From positions 868,001 through 932,000 of the forward strand of contig NZ_OBEH01000001.1 in the NCBI RefSeq assembly GCF_900215465.1: a stretch of DNA of 64,000 nucleotides, given 5' to 3'. Made by a program: the position numbers and the translations under genes. How positions within the stretch are numbered: position 1 is the first letter of the stretch; every line of letters starts with the position of its first letter. The DNA comes from Flagellimonas pacifica (GTDB lineage: Bacteria; Bacteroidota; Bacteroidia; Flavobacteriales; Flavobacteriaceae). Positions 17,558 to 26,517 of the stretch are shown here, one piece after another. The notes under the pieces are model-generated. The model was not told where the DNA came from. It saw only the letters and a program-made list of their open reading frames with translations, and did no database searches.

Positions 17558-18784
17558 ATGATAAAGACCTCTCTCGATATAGCGTCCATTAGAAAAGACT
17601 TCCCCGTTTTAAATAGAAAGGTGAATGGAAAACCTTTGGTGTATTTGGACAATGCCGCCACTTCGCAAACACCACAACAGGTAATTGATGTTATTGTTGA
17701 ATACTATCATAGATACAACGCCAATATTCATAGAGGGGTACATACACTTTCGCAAGAAGCTACGGATGCTTACGAAGCGGCACGAGGAAAAATCCAAAAG
17801 CATTTTAATATAGCAAAACCTTATGAGGTTATCCTGACCTCAGGAACCACCCATAGTATCAATTTAGTGGCCAATGGATTTTCTTCTTTTATTAAGGAAG
17901 GAGATGAGATTTTGGTTTCGGCAATGGAGCACCATTCCAATATTGTGCCTTGGCAAATGTTGTGCGAAAGAACAGGAGGAATTCTGAAGGTTATCCCCAT
18001 GAACCAAAATGGAGAGTTGATCATGGAAGAATATCATAAGCTTCTTTCAGAAAAGACCAAATTGGTATTTTGTAATCATGTTTCCAATGCTTTGGGAACG
18101 ATCAACCCTATTGAAGAAATTATTGATGCAGCACATAACGTAGGTGCCGCAGTGTTAATTGATGGAGCGCAGGCAGCAGCCCACATAAAACCCGATTTGC
18201 AAGCCTTGGATGTGGATTTCTATACAGTTTCTGCGCATAAAATGTGTGGTCCAACAGGAGTGGGAATATTGTATGGAAAAGAAGAATTGCTTAAAAAGCT
18301 GCCACCCTATCAAGGTGGTGGTGAAATGATAGCTGAGGTCACTTTTGAAAAAACCACTTATGCCGACTTGCCTCATAAATTTGAGGCAGGTACGCCCAAT
18401 ATTTGTGGAGGAATAGCTTTTGGAGCAGCTTTGGATTATATGAATTCTCTTGGATTTGAGAACATAGCTGAATACGAGGATGAATTGATGAGCTATGCAA
18501 CAAGGCAATTGTTGACTGTTGAAGGATTAAAAATATACGGAACGGCTAAAAATAAAACTTCGGTAATTTCTTTCAACATAGAAGGAACCCATCCTTATGA
18601 TATTGGCAGTATACTGGATAAATTGGGAATAGCGGTTCGTACAGGTCACCATTGTGCGCAACCCATTATGGATTTTTATCAAATTCCAGGCACGGTAAGG
18701 GCCAGTTTTAGCTTTTACAATACCAAAAAAGAAGTGGATGTCTTGGTTGAGGGGGTAAAAAGAGCGCGAAACATGCTGCTTTAA
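17558..18784 (+). CDS. sufS: Cysteine desulfurase SufS
   Basis: PLP enzyme (group II) that takes sulfur from cysteine as a persulfide and hands it to SufE. At 408 residues it is normal. PLP lysine K228 lies in SAHKMCGPTG and the persulfide Cys C366 in RTGHHCAQP, the short-loop arrangement of SufS. It precedes sufE by 71 bp; the gap shows no obvious promoter. Confidence 0.96.
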   Translation: MIKTSLDIASIRKDFPVLNRKVNGKPLVYLDNAATSQTPQQVIDVIVEYYHRYNANIHRGVHTLSQEATDAYEAARGKIQKHFNIAKPYEVILTSGTTHSINLVANGFSSFIKEGDEILVSAMEHHSNIVPWQMLCERTGGILKVIPMNQNGELIMEEYHKLLSEKTKLVFCNHVSNALGTINPIEEIIDAAHNVGAAVLIDGAQAAAHIKPDLQALDVDFYTVSAHKMCGPTGVGILYGKEELLKKLPPYQGGGEMIAEVTFEKTTYADLPHKFEAGTPNICGGIAFGAALDYMNSLGFENIAEYEDELMSYATRQLLTVEGLKIYGTAKNKTSVISFNIEGTHPYDIGSILDKLGIAVRTGHHCAQPIMDFYQIPGTVRASFSFYNTKKEVDVLVEGVKRARNMLL

Positions 18785-18855
18785 TAAGAAGTTATCTTTC
18801 TCTTAAAGGTTTGATTAGCAAATGTCCGAGTCGTATTTTTGAACAAAACGCATAA

Positions 18856-19278
18856 ATGATCATAGCAGAAATACAGGAAGAAATTGTAGACGAGTTTTCC
18901 ATGTTTGATGACTGGATGCAGCGATACGAGTATATGATTGAACTTGGAAAGTCACTTCCCCTAATAGATGAACCGTACAAAACGGAAGACAACATTATAA
19001 AAGGATGTCAAAGCAAGGTTTGGGTCCATGCTGAATTGGATAATGATAAGTTGGTTTTCACTGCTGATAGTGATGCCATAATAACCAAGGGCATCATTGC
19101 GATTTTGATTCGTGCTTTTAGCAATCAAAAACCGCAAGATATTATAGATGCCAATACTGATTTTATAGATGAAATTGGATTAAAAGAACATTTATCGCCC
19201 ACCCGTGCCAATGGCCTGGTAAGTATGATAAAACAGCTGAAACTGTATGCTGTTGCCTATCAAACACAATTAAACTAA
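18856..19278 (+). CDS. sufE: Cysteine desulfuration protein SufE
   Basis: A 140-residue sulfur acceptor that takes persulfide from SufS and delivers it to SufB. The acceptor Cys is C51 in IIKGCQSKVW, followed by the conserved ITKGIIAILIRAFSNQ helix. The length is typical. Only 4 bp separate it from the next gene, so translation is probably coupled. Confidence 0.94.
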   Translation: MIIAEIQEEIVDEFSMFDDWMQRYEYMIELGKSLPLIDEPYKTEDNIIKGCQSKVWVHAELDNDKLVFTADSDAIITKGIIAILIRAFSNQKPQDIIDANTDFIDEIGLKEHLSPTRANGLVSMIKQLKLYAVAYQTQLN

Positions 19279-19282
19279 AAAA

Positions 19283-19612
19283 ATGAGCGAAGAAATCACC
19301 ATAGATACACAAGAACTGGGAGAAAAAATTGTAAAGGTACTCAAGACTATCTACGACCCAGAAATTCCCGTGGACATCTATGAATTGGGGTTGATATATG
19401 ATGTTTTTGTGAATGAGGACAACGATGTCAAGATTCTAATGACGCTGACATCGCCAAATTGCCCAGTGGCGGAAACTTTACCGGTTGAGGTAGAAGAAAA
19501 AGTTAAATCCCTGGATGAATTAAAGGATGTAGAAGTTGAAATCACCTTTGACCCGCCTTGGACACAAGAATTGATGAGCGAAGAAGCAAAGCTTGAATTG
19601 GGAATGTTATAA
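19283..19612 (+). CDS. DUF59/MIP18-family Fe-S assembly protein (SufT-like)
   Basis: A 109-residue DUF59 protein. Signatures: IYDPEIPVDIYELGLIYDV near the start and LTSPNCPVAETLP with the conserved Cys, then FDPPWTQELMSEEAKLELGML at the end. Members help Fe-S cluster maturation or trafficking, and in flavobacteria they close the SUF operon. The repeat-flanked four-helix-bundle gene follows 45 bp later. Confidence 0.9.
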   Translation: MSEEITIDTQELGEKIVKVLKTIYDPEIPVDIYELGLIYDVFVNEDNDVKILMTLTSPNCPVAETLPVEVEEKVKSLDELKDVEVEITFDPPWTQELMSEEAKLELGML

Positions 19613-19640
19613 AATTAGAATAAGATATCGGACTCCGGAT

Positions 19641-20035
19641 ATCAGAAATCAGAAAAAATGGAGAAGGGGTTTGAACAGATTATCTCTTGGAAAAAATCCA
19701 GAGAATTAAACAAAGAGGTTTACGTATTAACTGAAAGAGCTCTTTTTTCAAAAGACTTTGCCTTAAGAGATCAGATGAGAAGAGCTTCTATTTCAATCTC
19801 TTCCAATATTGCGGAAGGTTATGGTAGGAAAACAAAAAAGGAGTTTATTTATTTTCTAAATGTTGCTCAAGCTTCATGTTATGAAGTGAAATCTCAGCTG
19901 TACTTAGCTTTGGACATAAATTACCTAGACAAGGTGGAATTTGAAAAAGTTTATGGAATATGCGATGAAATTTCTAAAACGATTTATGGCTTGATAAAAC
20001 ATTTGGAAAACAAAACTTAAAAACTGATTTCTGAT
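19641..20035. mobile_element. Single-gene cassette with 12-bp inverted repeats (candidate)
   Basis: ATCAGAAATCAG at 19641-19652 and its perfect complement CTGATTTCTGAT at 20024-20035 tightly enclose one gene, leaving 5 bases before its ATG and 3 after its stop. Just outside the left end is a near-palindrome GATATCGGACTCCGGATATC (19624-19643). No convincing target-site duplication is visible. The unit separates two SUF-operon genes in the same orientation without breaking either. Confidence 0.55.
19658..20020 (+). CDS. Four helix bundle protein (23S rRNA intervening-sequence type)
   Basis: A 120-residue helical protein of the TIGR02436/S23 family: ISWKKSRELNKEVYVLTERA, then DQMRRASISISSNIAEGYGR, the family hallmark, and a C-terminal helix EISKTIYGLIKHLEN. 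Family members are encoded within intervening sequences of 23S rRNA genes and also occur singly in bacterial genomes; their function is unknown. Here the gene is in the SUF operon inside inverted repeats, which suggests mobility and no role in Fe-S assembly (inference). Confidence 0.88.
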   Translation: MEKGFEQIISWKKSRELNKEVYVLTERALFSKDFALRDQMRRASISISSNIAEGYGRKTKKEFIYFLNVAQASCYEVKSQLYLALDINYLDKVEFEKVYGICDEISKTIYGLIKHLENKT

Positions 20036-20050
20036 AACTGAATTCAAAAT

Positions 20051-20554
20051 ATGTCTGACATCATAAACAGAGTAGCACAAAGTAAGTTGATCACCTTTGA
20101 TCTTGAGGAACTTTATCCTGAAGGTAAGAGAGAAGTATTGGACATAAAGGATTGGCTCCATGAAGGGATTATTTTGAGGGAGAAGGAATTTAGATATGCT
20201 CTGGAAGAGAATGATTGGTCCAATTACCAAGATACTTATGTTGCTGTAACCTGTTCTACGGATGCCATTGTCCCTGGGTGGGCCTTTATGTTGGTAGCAT
20301 CCAAACTGAATGGATATGCCAATAAAGTAGTGGTTGGCAATTTAGAGGATTTAGAGGCTTCGCTATTCCAAACGATTCTTGATGATTTAGATGTTTCTGG
20401 GTTAAAAGATAAACCAGTGATCATTAAAGGGTGCTCCAATAAACCTGTTCCTGAAAATGCCTATATCATGGCCATGACCAAAATTCAAAAAGTGGCCAAA
20501 AGTATAATGTACGGAGAGGCATGTTCTGCAGTGCCATTATTTAAGAGGAAGTAA
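20051..20554 (+). CDS. DUF2480 family protein
   Basis: A 167-residue cytosolic protein matching DUF2480, a Bacteroidota family of unknown function that commonly follows suf genes. It opens with NRVAQSKLITFDLEELYP and ends MYGEACSAVPLFKRK with a conserved Cys; another Cys lies in IIKGCSNKPVP. Operon context suggests a link with Fe-S assembly. It lies immediately downstream of the four-helix-bundle cassette, whose insertion likely lengthened the gap from the DUF59 gene. Confidence 0.88.
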   Translation: MSDIINRVAQSKLITFDLEELYPEGKREVLDIKDWLHEGIILREKEFRYALEENDWSNYQDTYVAVTCSTDAIVPGWAFMLVASKLNGYANKVVVGNLEDLEASLFQTILDDLDVSGLKDKPVIIKGCSNKPVPENAYIMAMTKIQKVAKSIMYGEACSAVPLFKRK

Positions 20555-20582
20555 CAAGCATTAAATTGAATGTGACATTTCG

Positions 20583-20608
20583 TAGTTTTGTGTTTCTAAA
20601 CACAAAAC
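20583..20608 (+). promoter_or_regulatory. DUF3078 promoter with perfect 11-bp inverted repeat
   Basis: TAGTTTTG at 20583-20590 is an exact TAnnTTTG -7 box, 26 bp before the ATG. It overlaps GTTTTGTGTTT (20585-20595), which is perfectly complementary to AAACACAAAAC (20598-20608) with only CT between. The palindrome would span the transcription start and much of the short leader, so it could be an operator or a leader hairpin. Confidence 0.55.
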
Positions 20609-20616
20609 TCCATACT

Positions 20617-21549
20617 ATGAAAAAACTACTTTATGCTGGTGCAGCATTCTTTTTATTCGTTACGGTAAATGCGCAGACAGAAGAAGAACTGAAGGCACAA
20701 ATTGCCCCTAAAAAAGACTCTATTGCGGCTATTCAAGGACGTGTAAATGCTCTTCAATCGCAACTGGATGCCCTTCCTGGATGGAAGGTGGGTGCCTTTG
20801 GAACCATTGGTGGAAGCCTTTCAGGTTTTAATAATTGGTTTTCACAGGGGATTCCCAATAACAATTCCGGAACAATTGGTTTCACGGTCAATGCATTTGC
20901 TAATCAACAAGAAGAAAAATTCTTTTGGAGGAATGCCATGAACGTCAACTTAAATTGGGTGAAGTTAGATGACAAGGATGACCCCAATGATGATGACAGC
21001 TTTAGAGAGTCTACCGATGTATTCAACATTTCATCACTTTATGGATATAAATTAAGTGACAAATTTGCCATTTCCACACTTGGGGAATACCGTACTACAA
21101 TCTTGAGCAACTTTAATGACCCTGGATATTTAGATATAGGTGTTGGGGGTACTTGGACGCCTATTGCCGATTTGGTTGTGGTGATTCACCCGCTTAATTA
21201 CAATTTTGTATTTAGCGATGAGGACACCATTTTTAATTCGTCGTTGGGAGCAAAAATTGTTGCTGATTATACCAAACAAATAGGAGCAGTAAGCTTTAAA
21301 ACCAATCTTTCCATGTTCCAAAGCTATGAGAGTGGCGATTTGAGCAATTGGACTTGGACAAATTCTTTTGCCTACACCTTGTGGAAGGTTATAGGTGTTG
21401 GGTTCGATTTTGGGCTACGAAATAACAAGCAAGAAACCCTCAATTATATTGTGAACAATGCTCCAACTCCTAACCCCAATGCAACTTTTGATACTATTGA
21501 TAATGAGCTGCAGACCTATTGGACGCTTGGGTTGAGCTATTCATTCTAA
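20617..21549 (+). CDS. DUF3078 domain-containing outer-membrane protein
   Basis: A 310-residue protein with a Sec signal peptide (MKKLLYAGAAFFLFVTVNAQ); the ATG at 20617 is chosen because it begins the signal sequence and lies just downstream of a -7 box. After a coiled-coil-like stretch (AQIAPKKDSIAAIQGRVNAL) come amphipathic strands ending in an aromatic (WTLGLSYSF), typical of an outer-membrane barrel. DUF3078 has no known function. A strong terminator follows. Confidence 0.85.
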   Translation: MKKLLYAGAAFFLFVTVNAQTEEELKAQIAPKKDSIAAIQGRVNALQSQLDALPGWKVGAFGTIGGSLSGFNNWFSQGIPNNNSGTIGFTVNAFANQQEEKFFWRNAMNVNLNWVKLDDKDDPNDDDSFRESTDVFNISSLYGYKLSDKFAISTLGEYRTTILSNFNDPGYLDIGVGGTWTPIADLVVVIHPLNYNFVFSDEDTIFNSSLGAKIVADYTKQIGAVSFKTNLSMFQSYESGDLSNWTWTNSFAYTLWKVIGVGFDFGLRNNKQETLNYIVNNAPTPNPNATFDTIDNELQTYWTLGLSYSF

Positions 21550-21566
21550 ACAAGCTTATACAAACC

Positions 21567-21597
21567 AAAAAAGCCCTCCAAATTGGAGGGCTTTTTT
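21567..21597 (+). terminator. Strong Rho-independent terminator
   Basis: Perfect stem AAAAAAGCCCTCCAA (21567-21581) and TTGGAGGGCTTTTTT (21583-21597) with the pairing ending in an A/T loop; both flanks are A- and T-tracts, so it can act in both directions. It ends the DUF3078 transcript and may also stop leftward hflX transcription. Confidence 0.88.
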
Positions 21598-21815
21598 GTG
21601 GGGTTAATACGATTTGTAGGTGTTGTTCAAACCAAGATTAAGTAGGTTAAGCTTATAGAAGACTCGGTTGTAACACTAACACTTAAAAACAGTATGAAAG
21701 TAGTTTTTCTGTTGTTACTGCTTAAACTTTTGTTGTGAACTATTAAAAATATGTGGTGGAAAATGTTAACGATTGTATTTCGTCGGTAAACTAAAACACA
21801 TCATCTGAAACGTCC

Positions 21816-23027
21816 TCAATACTGATCAAGGTGCTCAGGATACAAAAAGTTGTTATACGGAAAGCGGGTTACATGAATATCTCGTACCTCATCGTAGACT
21901 CGTTTTCTAAAGTCGTCCAGGTTTTCTTTATTCAAGGCCGAAATAAAAAGTGCACGGTCACCTATTTTATTGAACCAGGTCTTCTTCCAATCTGCTAAAG
22001 TAAAATGTGCTTGGGTTCGTTCCGTTACCAAATCATCCTCTTCAATAATCTCGGCTTTGTATTGATCTATTTTGTTAAAGACCATGATGGTCTTTTTATC
22101 CGCACTTTTAATTTCATCCAAGATTTTGTTCACTGAGGCAATGTGTTCCTCAAAATTGGGATGTGAGATATCGACAACATGTAGCAGCAGGTCCGCTTCA
22201 CGAACTTCGTCCAAAGTACTTTTAAAACTTTCTACCAGTTGGGTGGGTAGTTTTCGGATAAAACCTACCGTGTCGCTCAACAAAAAAGGAAGATTACCTA
22301 TTACCACTTTCCGCACTGTGGTATCCAATGTGGCGAAGAGTTTGTTTTCGGCAAAGACATCACTCTTGCTAACGACATTCATTAAGGTAGACTTGCCAAC
22401 ATTGGTATATCCTACCAAAGCAACTCTAACCAAAGCCCCACGATTACCTCGTTGGGTTTCCATTTGTCGGTCAATTTTGGTGAGCTTCTTTTTCAAAAGA
22501 GAAATTCTGTCCCGTACAATCCGCCTATCCGTTTCGATCTCGGTTTCACCGGGACCCCGCATTCCAATACCCCCTTTTTGTCGCTCCAAGTGCGTCCATA
22601 ATCCAGTCAATCTTGGCAACAAGTATTCGTATTGAGCCAACTCTACCTGGGTTCTTGCATAACTAGTTTGAGCCCTTTGGGCAAAAATATCAAGAATCAG
22701 GCTAGTACGATCTATAATTTTACAGCGAAGTTGTTTTTCAATATTTCGCTGTTGTGCGGGAGAAAGTTCATCATCAAAAATTACTGAGCCAATATCATTT
22801 TGCTTCACGTATTGCTCCACTTCTTCCATTTTCCCACTGCCAATTAAGGTTTTAGGATTTGGAATATCCATTCGTTGTGTAAACCTATGGATGACCTCTC
22901 CACCAGCGGTAAAAGTCAAAAACTCCAATTCGTCCAAATATTCTGCGACCTTGGTCTCATTCTGATCCTTATTGATTACCCCAATAAGAACCGCCTTTTC
23001 ATAATCTGTAGCCTTCTTTTCTAGCAT
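21816..23027 (-). CDS. hflX: GTPase HflX
   Basis: A 403-residue GTPase that splits stalled 70S ribosomes. The N-terminal HflX domain (IGSGKMEEVEQYV, then DDELSPAQQRNIEKQL) is followed by the glycine-rich linker GGIGMRGPGETEIETDRR and the G domain with G1 GYTNVGKSTL, G3 DTVGF and G4 NKID. All motifs look intact. It is monocistronic and divergent from the endonuclease/phosphatase gene. Confidence 0.95.
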   Translation of the reverse strand: MLEKKATDYEKAVLIGVINKDQNETKVAEYLDELEFLTFTAGGEVIHRFTQRMDIPNPKTLIGSGKMEEVEQYVKQNDIGSVIFDDELSPAQQRNIEKQLRCKIIDRTSLILDIFAQRAQTSYARTQVELAQYEYLLPRLTGLWTHLERQKGGIGMRGPGETEIETDRRIVRDRISLLKKKLTKIDRQMETQRGNRGALVRVALVGYTNVGKSTLMNVVSKSDVFAENKLFATLDTTVRKVVIGNLPFLLSDTVGFIRKLPTQLVESFKSTLDEVREADLLLHVVDISHPNFEEHIASVNKILDEIKSADKKTIMVFNKIDQYKAEIIEEDDLVTERTQAHFTLADWKKTWFNKIGDRALFISALNKENLDDFRKRVYDEVRDIHVTRFPYNNFLYPEHLDQY

Positions 23028-23123
23028 TGAATCTATTAAAGTGCAAATCTAAACAATGTTTACGAAGCTGTTTTTGTACTTTGGGTTTTTATATTTATTA
23101 GGATAACCATAAATCTTTTTAAT

Positions 23124-24071
23124 TTGAAGCATCTGGAAAACCAATACACCATAGCTTTCTATAATCTTGAGAATTTTTTTGACACCAAGAATGACCCGCA
23201 CACTTTGGACGATGATTTTACTCCAGAAGGGAGAAAGGCATGGAACGAACGTAAATTTGGAAAGAAAGTAAAGAAAATGGCCAAGGCCATCTCGCAAATA
23301 GGGTTGGAGGAAAGTGACACTTTACCTATTCTTATTGGAATTGCCGAAGTGGAGAACAGAAATGTGATTGATGCTTTGTTGGGAGCAAAGGCATTAAGAG
23401 AAGAAGATTATGACTATATTCATTTTAATTCACCCGATGAGCGAGGAATTGATACAGCCCTTATTTATCACCAACAACATTTTAAAGTTTTAAACTCAGA
23501 AACCATTCCGTTGCTGATTGATAACGATAACGGGGATAGAGACTATACTAGGGATATTCTTTATGTACATGGACAATTGCACCAAGAAGAGATCCATGTT
23601 TTTGTAAACCACTGGCCGTCCCGAAGGCAAGGAGCCGATGAAACCCAATATAAAAGAATCAAAGCCGCAGAAACTATCATTGAAAAATTAAATACTATTG
23701 AAGGTGAAAACCTGAATTGTATTGTTATGGGGGATTTTAATGATGACCCCAATTCAGCAAGTATTCAAAAACTGATGGAAACGGGAGTGTTTATAAACCC
23801 CATGCAAAAACTGTTGTCGCCCAATTCGGGAAGTGCCAATTATAGAGGGGAGTGGAGTTTGTTTGATCAGATTTTGGTTTCGCATAGTTTCCTTAATTAT
23901 GAAAATGGAACTCACAGCTTCAGAAAAGCAGAAGTGTTTTCGCCTCAATTTTTGAAGGAATGGAAAGGAAGGTACAAGGGCAATCCATTTAGGACTTTTG
24001 TTGGTAAAAAGTACCTGGGAGGGTACAGTGACCACTTCCCGGTCTATGTTATTTTAAAGGAAAACATATAA
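23124..24071 (+). CDS. Endonuclease/exonuclease/phosphatase family protein
   Basis: A 315-residue EEP-fold hydrolase without signal peptide. Seen: FYNLENFFD (metal Asn/Glu), GIAEVENR, a HWPSRR motif, MGDFNDDPNS and the terminal YSDHFPVYV with its catalytic Asp-His. It hydrolyses phosphodiesters; the substrate is not evident. No ATG is available at the natural N terminus, and the start is TTG at 23124. Confidence 0.88.
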   Translation: MKHLENQYTIAFYNLENFFDTKNDPHTLDDDFTPEGRKAWNERKFGKKVKKMAKAISQIGLEESDTLPILIGIAEVENRNVIDALLGAKALREEDYDYIHFNSPDERGIDTALIYHQQHFKVLNSETIPLLIDNDNGDRDYTRDILYVHGQLHQEEIHVFVNHWPSRRQGADETQYKRIKAAETIIEKLNTIEGENLNCIVMGDFNDDPNSASIQKLMETGVFINPMQKLLSPNSGSANYRGEWSLFDQILVSHSFLNYENGTHSFRKAEVFSPQFLKEWKGRYKGNPFRTFVGKKYLGGYSDHFPVYVILKENI

Positions 24072-24127
24072 ATTAAAAAGAAGGAAAAATACTACACCAC
24101 ATAAAAATACAGTTTCACAACAGCTGG

Positions 24128-24200
24128 TCGTCGAAAGTGATGTAATTCATCGAAATAAAAGGGTTTTTTATCGACAAATTTTGATTCGTTGATATTTTTG
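24128..24200 (+). promoter_or_regulatory. Promoter of the subtilase gene with four direct repeats
   Basis: TATTTTTG at 24193-24200 fits the TAnnTTTG -7 box. Upstream lie four related heptamers in one orientation: TCGTCGA (24128), TCATCGA (24147), TTATCGA (24168) and TCGTTGA (24186), spaced by 19, 21 and 18 bp, close to two helical turns. This suggests cooperative binding by a dimeric or multimeric activator. The regulator is unknown. Confidence 0.45.
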
Positions 24201-24228
24201 TAGTCCAAATCTTACTTAACCTCAAATC

Positions 24229-26424
24229 ATGGATTGCAGAATACCTACTTGGGCAACAGGAATTTTTTCATCCTTGCTATTTTCTTTTTTAAGTATGTCT
24301 TCGGCTTTCGCACAGACCGATGTTCAGAAGAGATCTATACAATCTACATACGATCATAGTACGATAACTTCTCTAATTGCTGAGCTTAAATTGGAGCATC
24401 AATCCAAAGAGGCCAAGATTAAGAATATGCTTGTTTCTAAAAATTGGAAGCATTCTGAAAAACAAAAAGATGGAACCATTGTGGAATTGCAAGACGTTGG
24501 AACTGATGGAACTCCTCTTTTTTATACTACGCTGAACGATCCAACTAGACAAACTTCAAGAGCGCATACTTTATATGCCAATGGTCTTTTGGGTTTAGGA
24601 TTGGATGGAAAAGGAATGCAAGTTGGTATTTGGGATGCCGGAGTTGCCTTGACCACACATCAAGAGTTTGATTCCAGGGCGAAAAATGGTGATAATACTG
24701 CTGAAGTTGGACAACATGCCACTTTGGTTACTGGAAATCTTATCTCGTCCGGAGTAAAGTCCAATGCTAAGGGAGTTGCTTACGGAGCTGAAGCACTTAC
24801 CCATAATTGGACTCGTGACAAAATTGAGGTCGCCGAAGCTGCGGCCAATGGACTTTTGCTGAGCAATCATTCTTATGGAATAAAATCGGATCGCGTACCA
24901 GATTGGTATTTTGGTTCCTACATACGTGTATCCCAAGATTGGGATAAGATAATGTACAATGCCCCTTATTATTTAATGGTGACCGCAGCTGGTAATGCCC
25001 AGAGATCCTTTGATAATGATACACCCAACTTTGGGAAAACTGCGGATGGTTTTGACTTGTTGTTGGGGTTTTCGCTATCAAAAAATGGGCTTACCATTGC
25101 GGGAGCCAATACCAAAATTGGAGATAAAGGAGAATTGCAGGAAGCACAAGTTGCAAGTTACAGCAGTTTGGGTCCGGTTGATGACGGACGAGTTAAGCCT
25201 GATTTGGCGGGAGATGGCTCCTCAATATTTTCCACGAGTTCCCAAACTAATACAAGCTATGATTCTTCTGCAGGCACCTCTATGGCTGCCCCTGGTGTTA
25301 CGGGATCTCTGTTGTTGTTGCAGCAATATCACAATGACCTTTATGGAAGCTATATGAAAGCTGCAACCTTAAAAGGACTGGCTTTACATACTGCTGATGA
25401 TGTTGATGCAAAAGGACCCGATTATAAAATGGGATGGGGCGTGATGAATGCCAAAACTGCTGCTGAACTGTTACAAAACAAAGGGTATAGCACTATGGTG
25501 CAAGAGGAAATTCTTACGGGGGGCGATACATTCTCCGTTACCGTTGATGCAAATGGATTGGGAAGTTTAATGGCGTCCATTTCTTGGACCGACCCAGAGG
25601 GAGAGTATATCAACAGAGGAGAATTGAACAGTACCACCCCGGCATTGATCAACGATTTGGATATCAGGATTACCAAAGATGGGGAAACGTTTCTTCCGTG
25701 GAAATTGAATCCAGCCAAAGCAGCTTCGGTAGCAACAAAAGGAGATAATTCCGTGGATCCGTATGAACGCATTGAAATTGCCAACGCCAAGGGGACCTAT
25801 ACGATAACAGTTACGCATAAAGGAGGGTTGAAAAATGGACTTCAAGATTTTTCACTGCTGGTTTCTGGAGTGAAGGTTACTGGCTGTACTGCTGAAGCAC
25901 CTTCTGGATTTGAATTGCTTTCTGCTGATGAAACTATGGCTGCGGTTTTTTGGTCAGATGCAGCTGACACACTTTTTGAAATTCAATACAAAGGAGTTAA
26001 TGAATCTGAGTGGAAAAATGAGTTGATCTGGGAAAATAAATTTGAGATGACCAACTTGACTATTGGAGCTACCTATCAGGCAAGGATAAGAGCTATTTGT
26101 ACGGAGAATGTTGCGTCTGATTTTTCCGAGGAAATTCAGTTTGTATTTAAGGGAACGGAAACCGAATTTTTTACATATGAAACCTTTTCGGTGAATGAGG
26201 AATTACAGATTTCAGTATACCCTAACCCAGCAACGGAGTGGCTCACCTTGGATGCAAAACTTTCAACAGATGCAGCATATTCAATAATAACCACATCTGG
26301 AAATACCATTAGAAGAGGAGAGGCTACGGCCTCCATCAATGTTTCAAGTTTGTCTGCAGGATTATATGTACTGGTAGTGCAGGACTACGCAGGAATAAAG
26401 AGCACTAAATTTTATAAAAATTAG
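24229..26424 (+). CDS. Subtilisin-like (S8) serine protease with T9SS type A sorting domain
   Basis: A 731-residue secreted protease. A signal peptide ends near residue 28 (SSAFAQ). Catalytic triad D136 (GIWDAG), H163 (GQHATLV) and S351 (AGTSMAAPG), with oxyanion N256. It continues with a P/proprotein-like beta domain, a fibronectin type III-like domain (about 550-640) and a C-terminal sorting domain (ISVYPNPATEWLTL to the end) for type IX export and cell-surface attachment. It probably digests extracellular protein. Upstream direct repeats suggest inducible expression. Confidence 0.93.
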   Translation: MDCRIPTWATGIFSSLLFSFLSMSSAFAQTDVQKRSIQSTYDHSTITSLIAELKLEHQSKEAKIKNMLVSKNWKHSEKQKDGTIVELQDVGTDGTPLFYTTLNDPTRQTSRAHTLYANGLLGLGLDGKGMQVGIWDAGVALTTHQEFDSRAKNGDNTAEVGQHATLVTGNLISSGVKSNAKGVAYGAEALTHNWTRDKIEVAEAAANGLLLSNHSYGIKSDRVPDWYFGSYIRVSQDWDKIMYNAPYYLMVTAAGNAQRSFDNDTPNFGKTADGFDLLLGFSLSKNGLTIAGANTKIGDKGELQEAQVASYSSLGPVDDGRVKPDLAGDGSSIFSTSSQTNTSYDSSAGTSMAAPGVTGSLLLLQQYHNDLYGSYMKAATLKGLALHTADDVDAKGPDYKMGWGVMNAKTAAELLQNKGYSTMVQEEILTGGDTFSVTVDANGLGSLMASISWTDPEGEYINRGELNSTTPALINDLDIRITKDGETFLPWKLNPAKAASVATKGDNSVDPYERIEIANAKGTYTITVTHKGGLKNGLQDFSLLVSGVKVTGCTAEAPSGFELLSADETMAAVFWSDAADTLFEIQYKGVNESEWKNELIWENKFEMTNLTIGATYQARIRAICTENVASDFSEEIQFVFKGTETEFFTYETFSVNEELQISVYPNPATEWLTLDAKLSTDAAYSIITTSGNTIRRGEATASINVSSLSAGLYVLVVQDYAGIKSTKFYKN

Positions 26425-26517
26425 AGATGATCTTTATAAAAAACCATAGATCAGAAGGCGTTGTCTCAACAAAGTTGAGGGCCCGAAGTTTTTCGGCTAA
26501 ATTTTTATGGTTGTTGC

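Noticed and set aside
20566..20616. A longer start for the DUF3078 protein
   Set aside because: It would begin upstream of the -7 box and put extra residues before the signal peptide.
21694..21738. A 14-residue hydrophobic ORF (MKVVFLLLLLKLLL) after the DUF3078 terminator
   Set aside because: Too short to support and there is no promoter or conservation evidence; possible only as a micropeptide or leader.
26465..26487. CTCAAC-AAA-GTTGAG hairpin after the subtilase gene
   Set aside because: Stem of 6 bp without a T-tract; termination cannot be supported from sequence.
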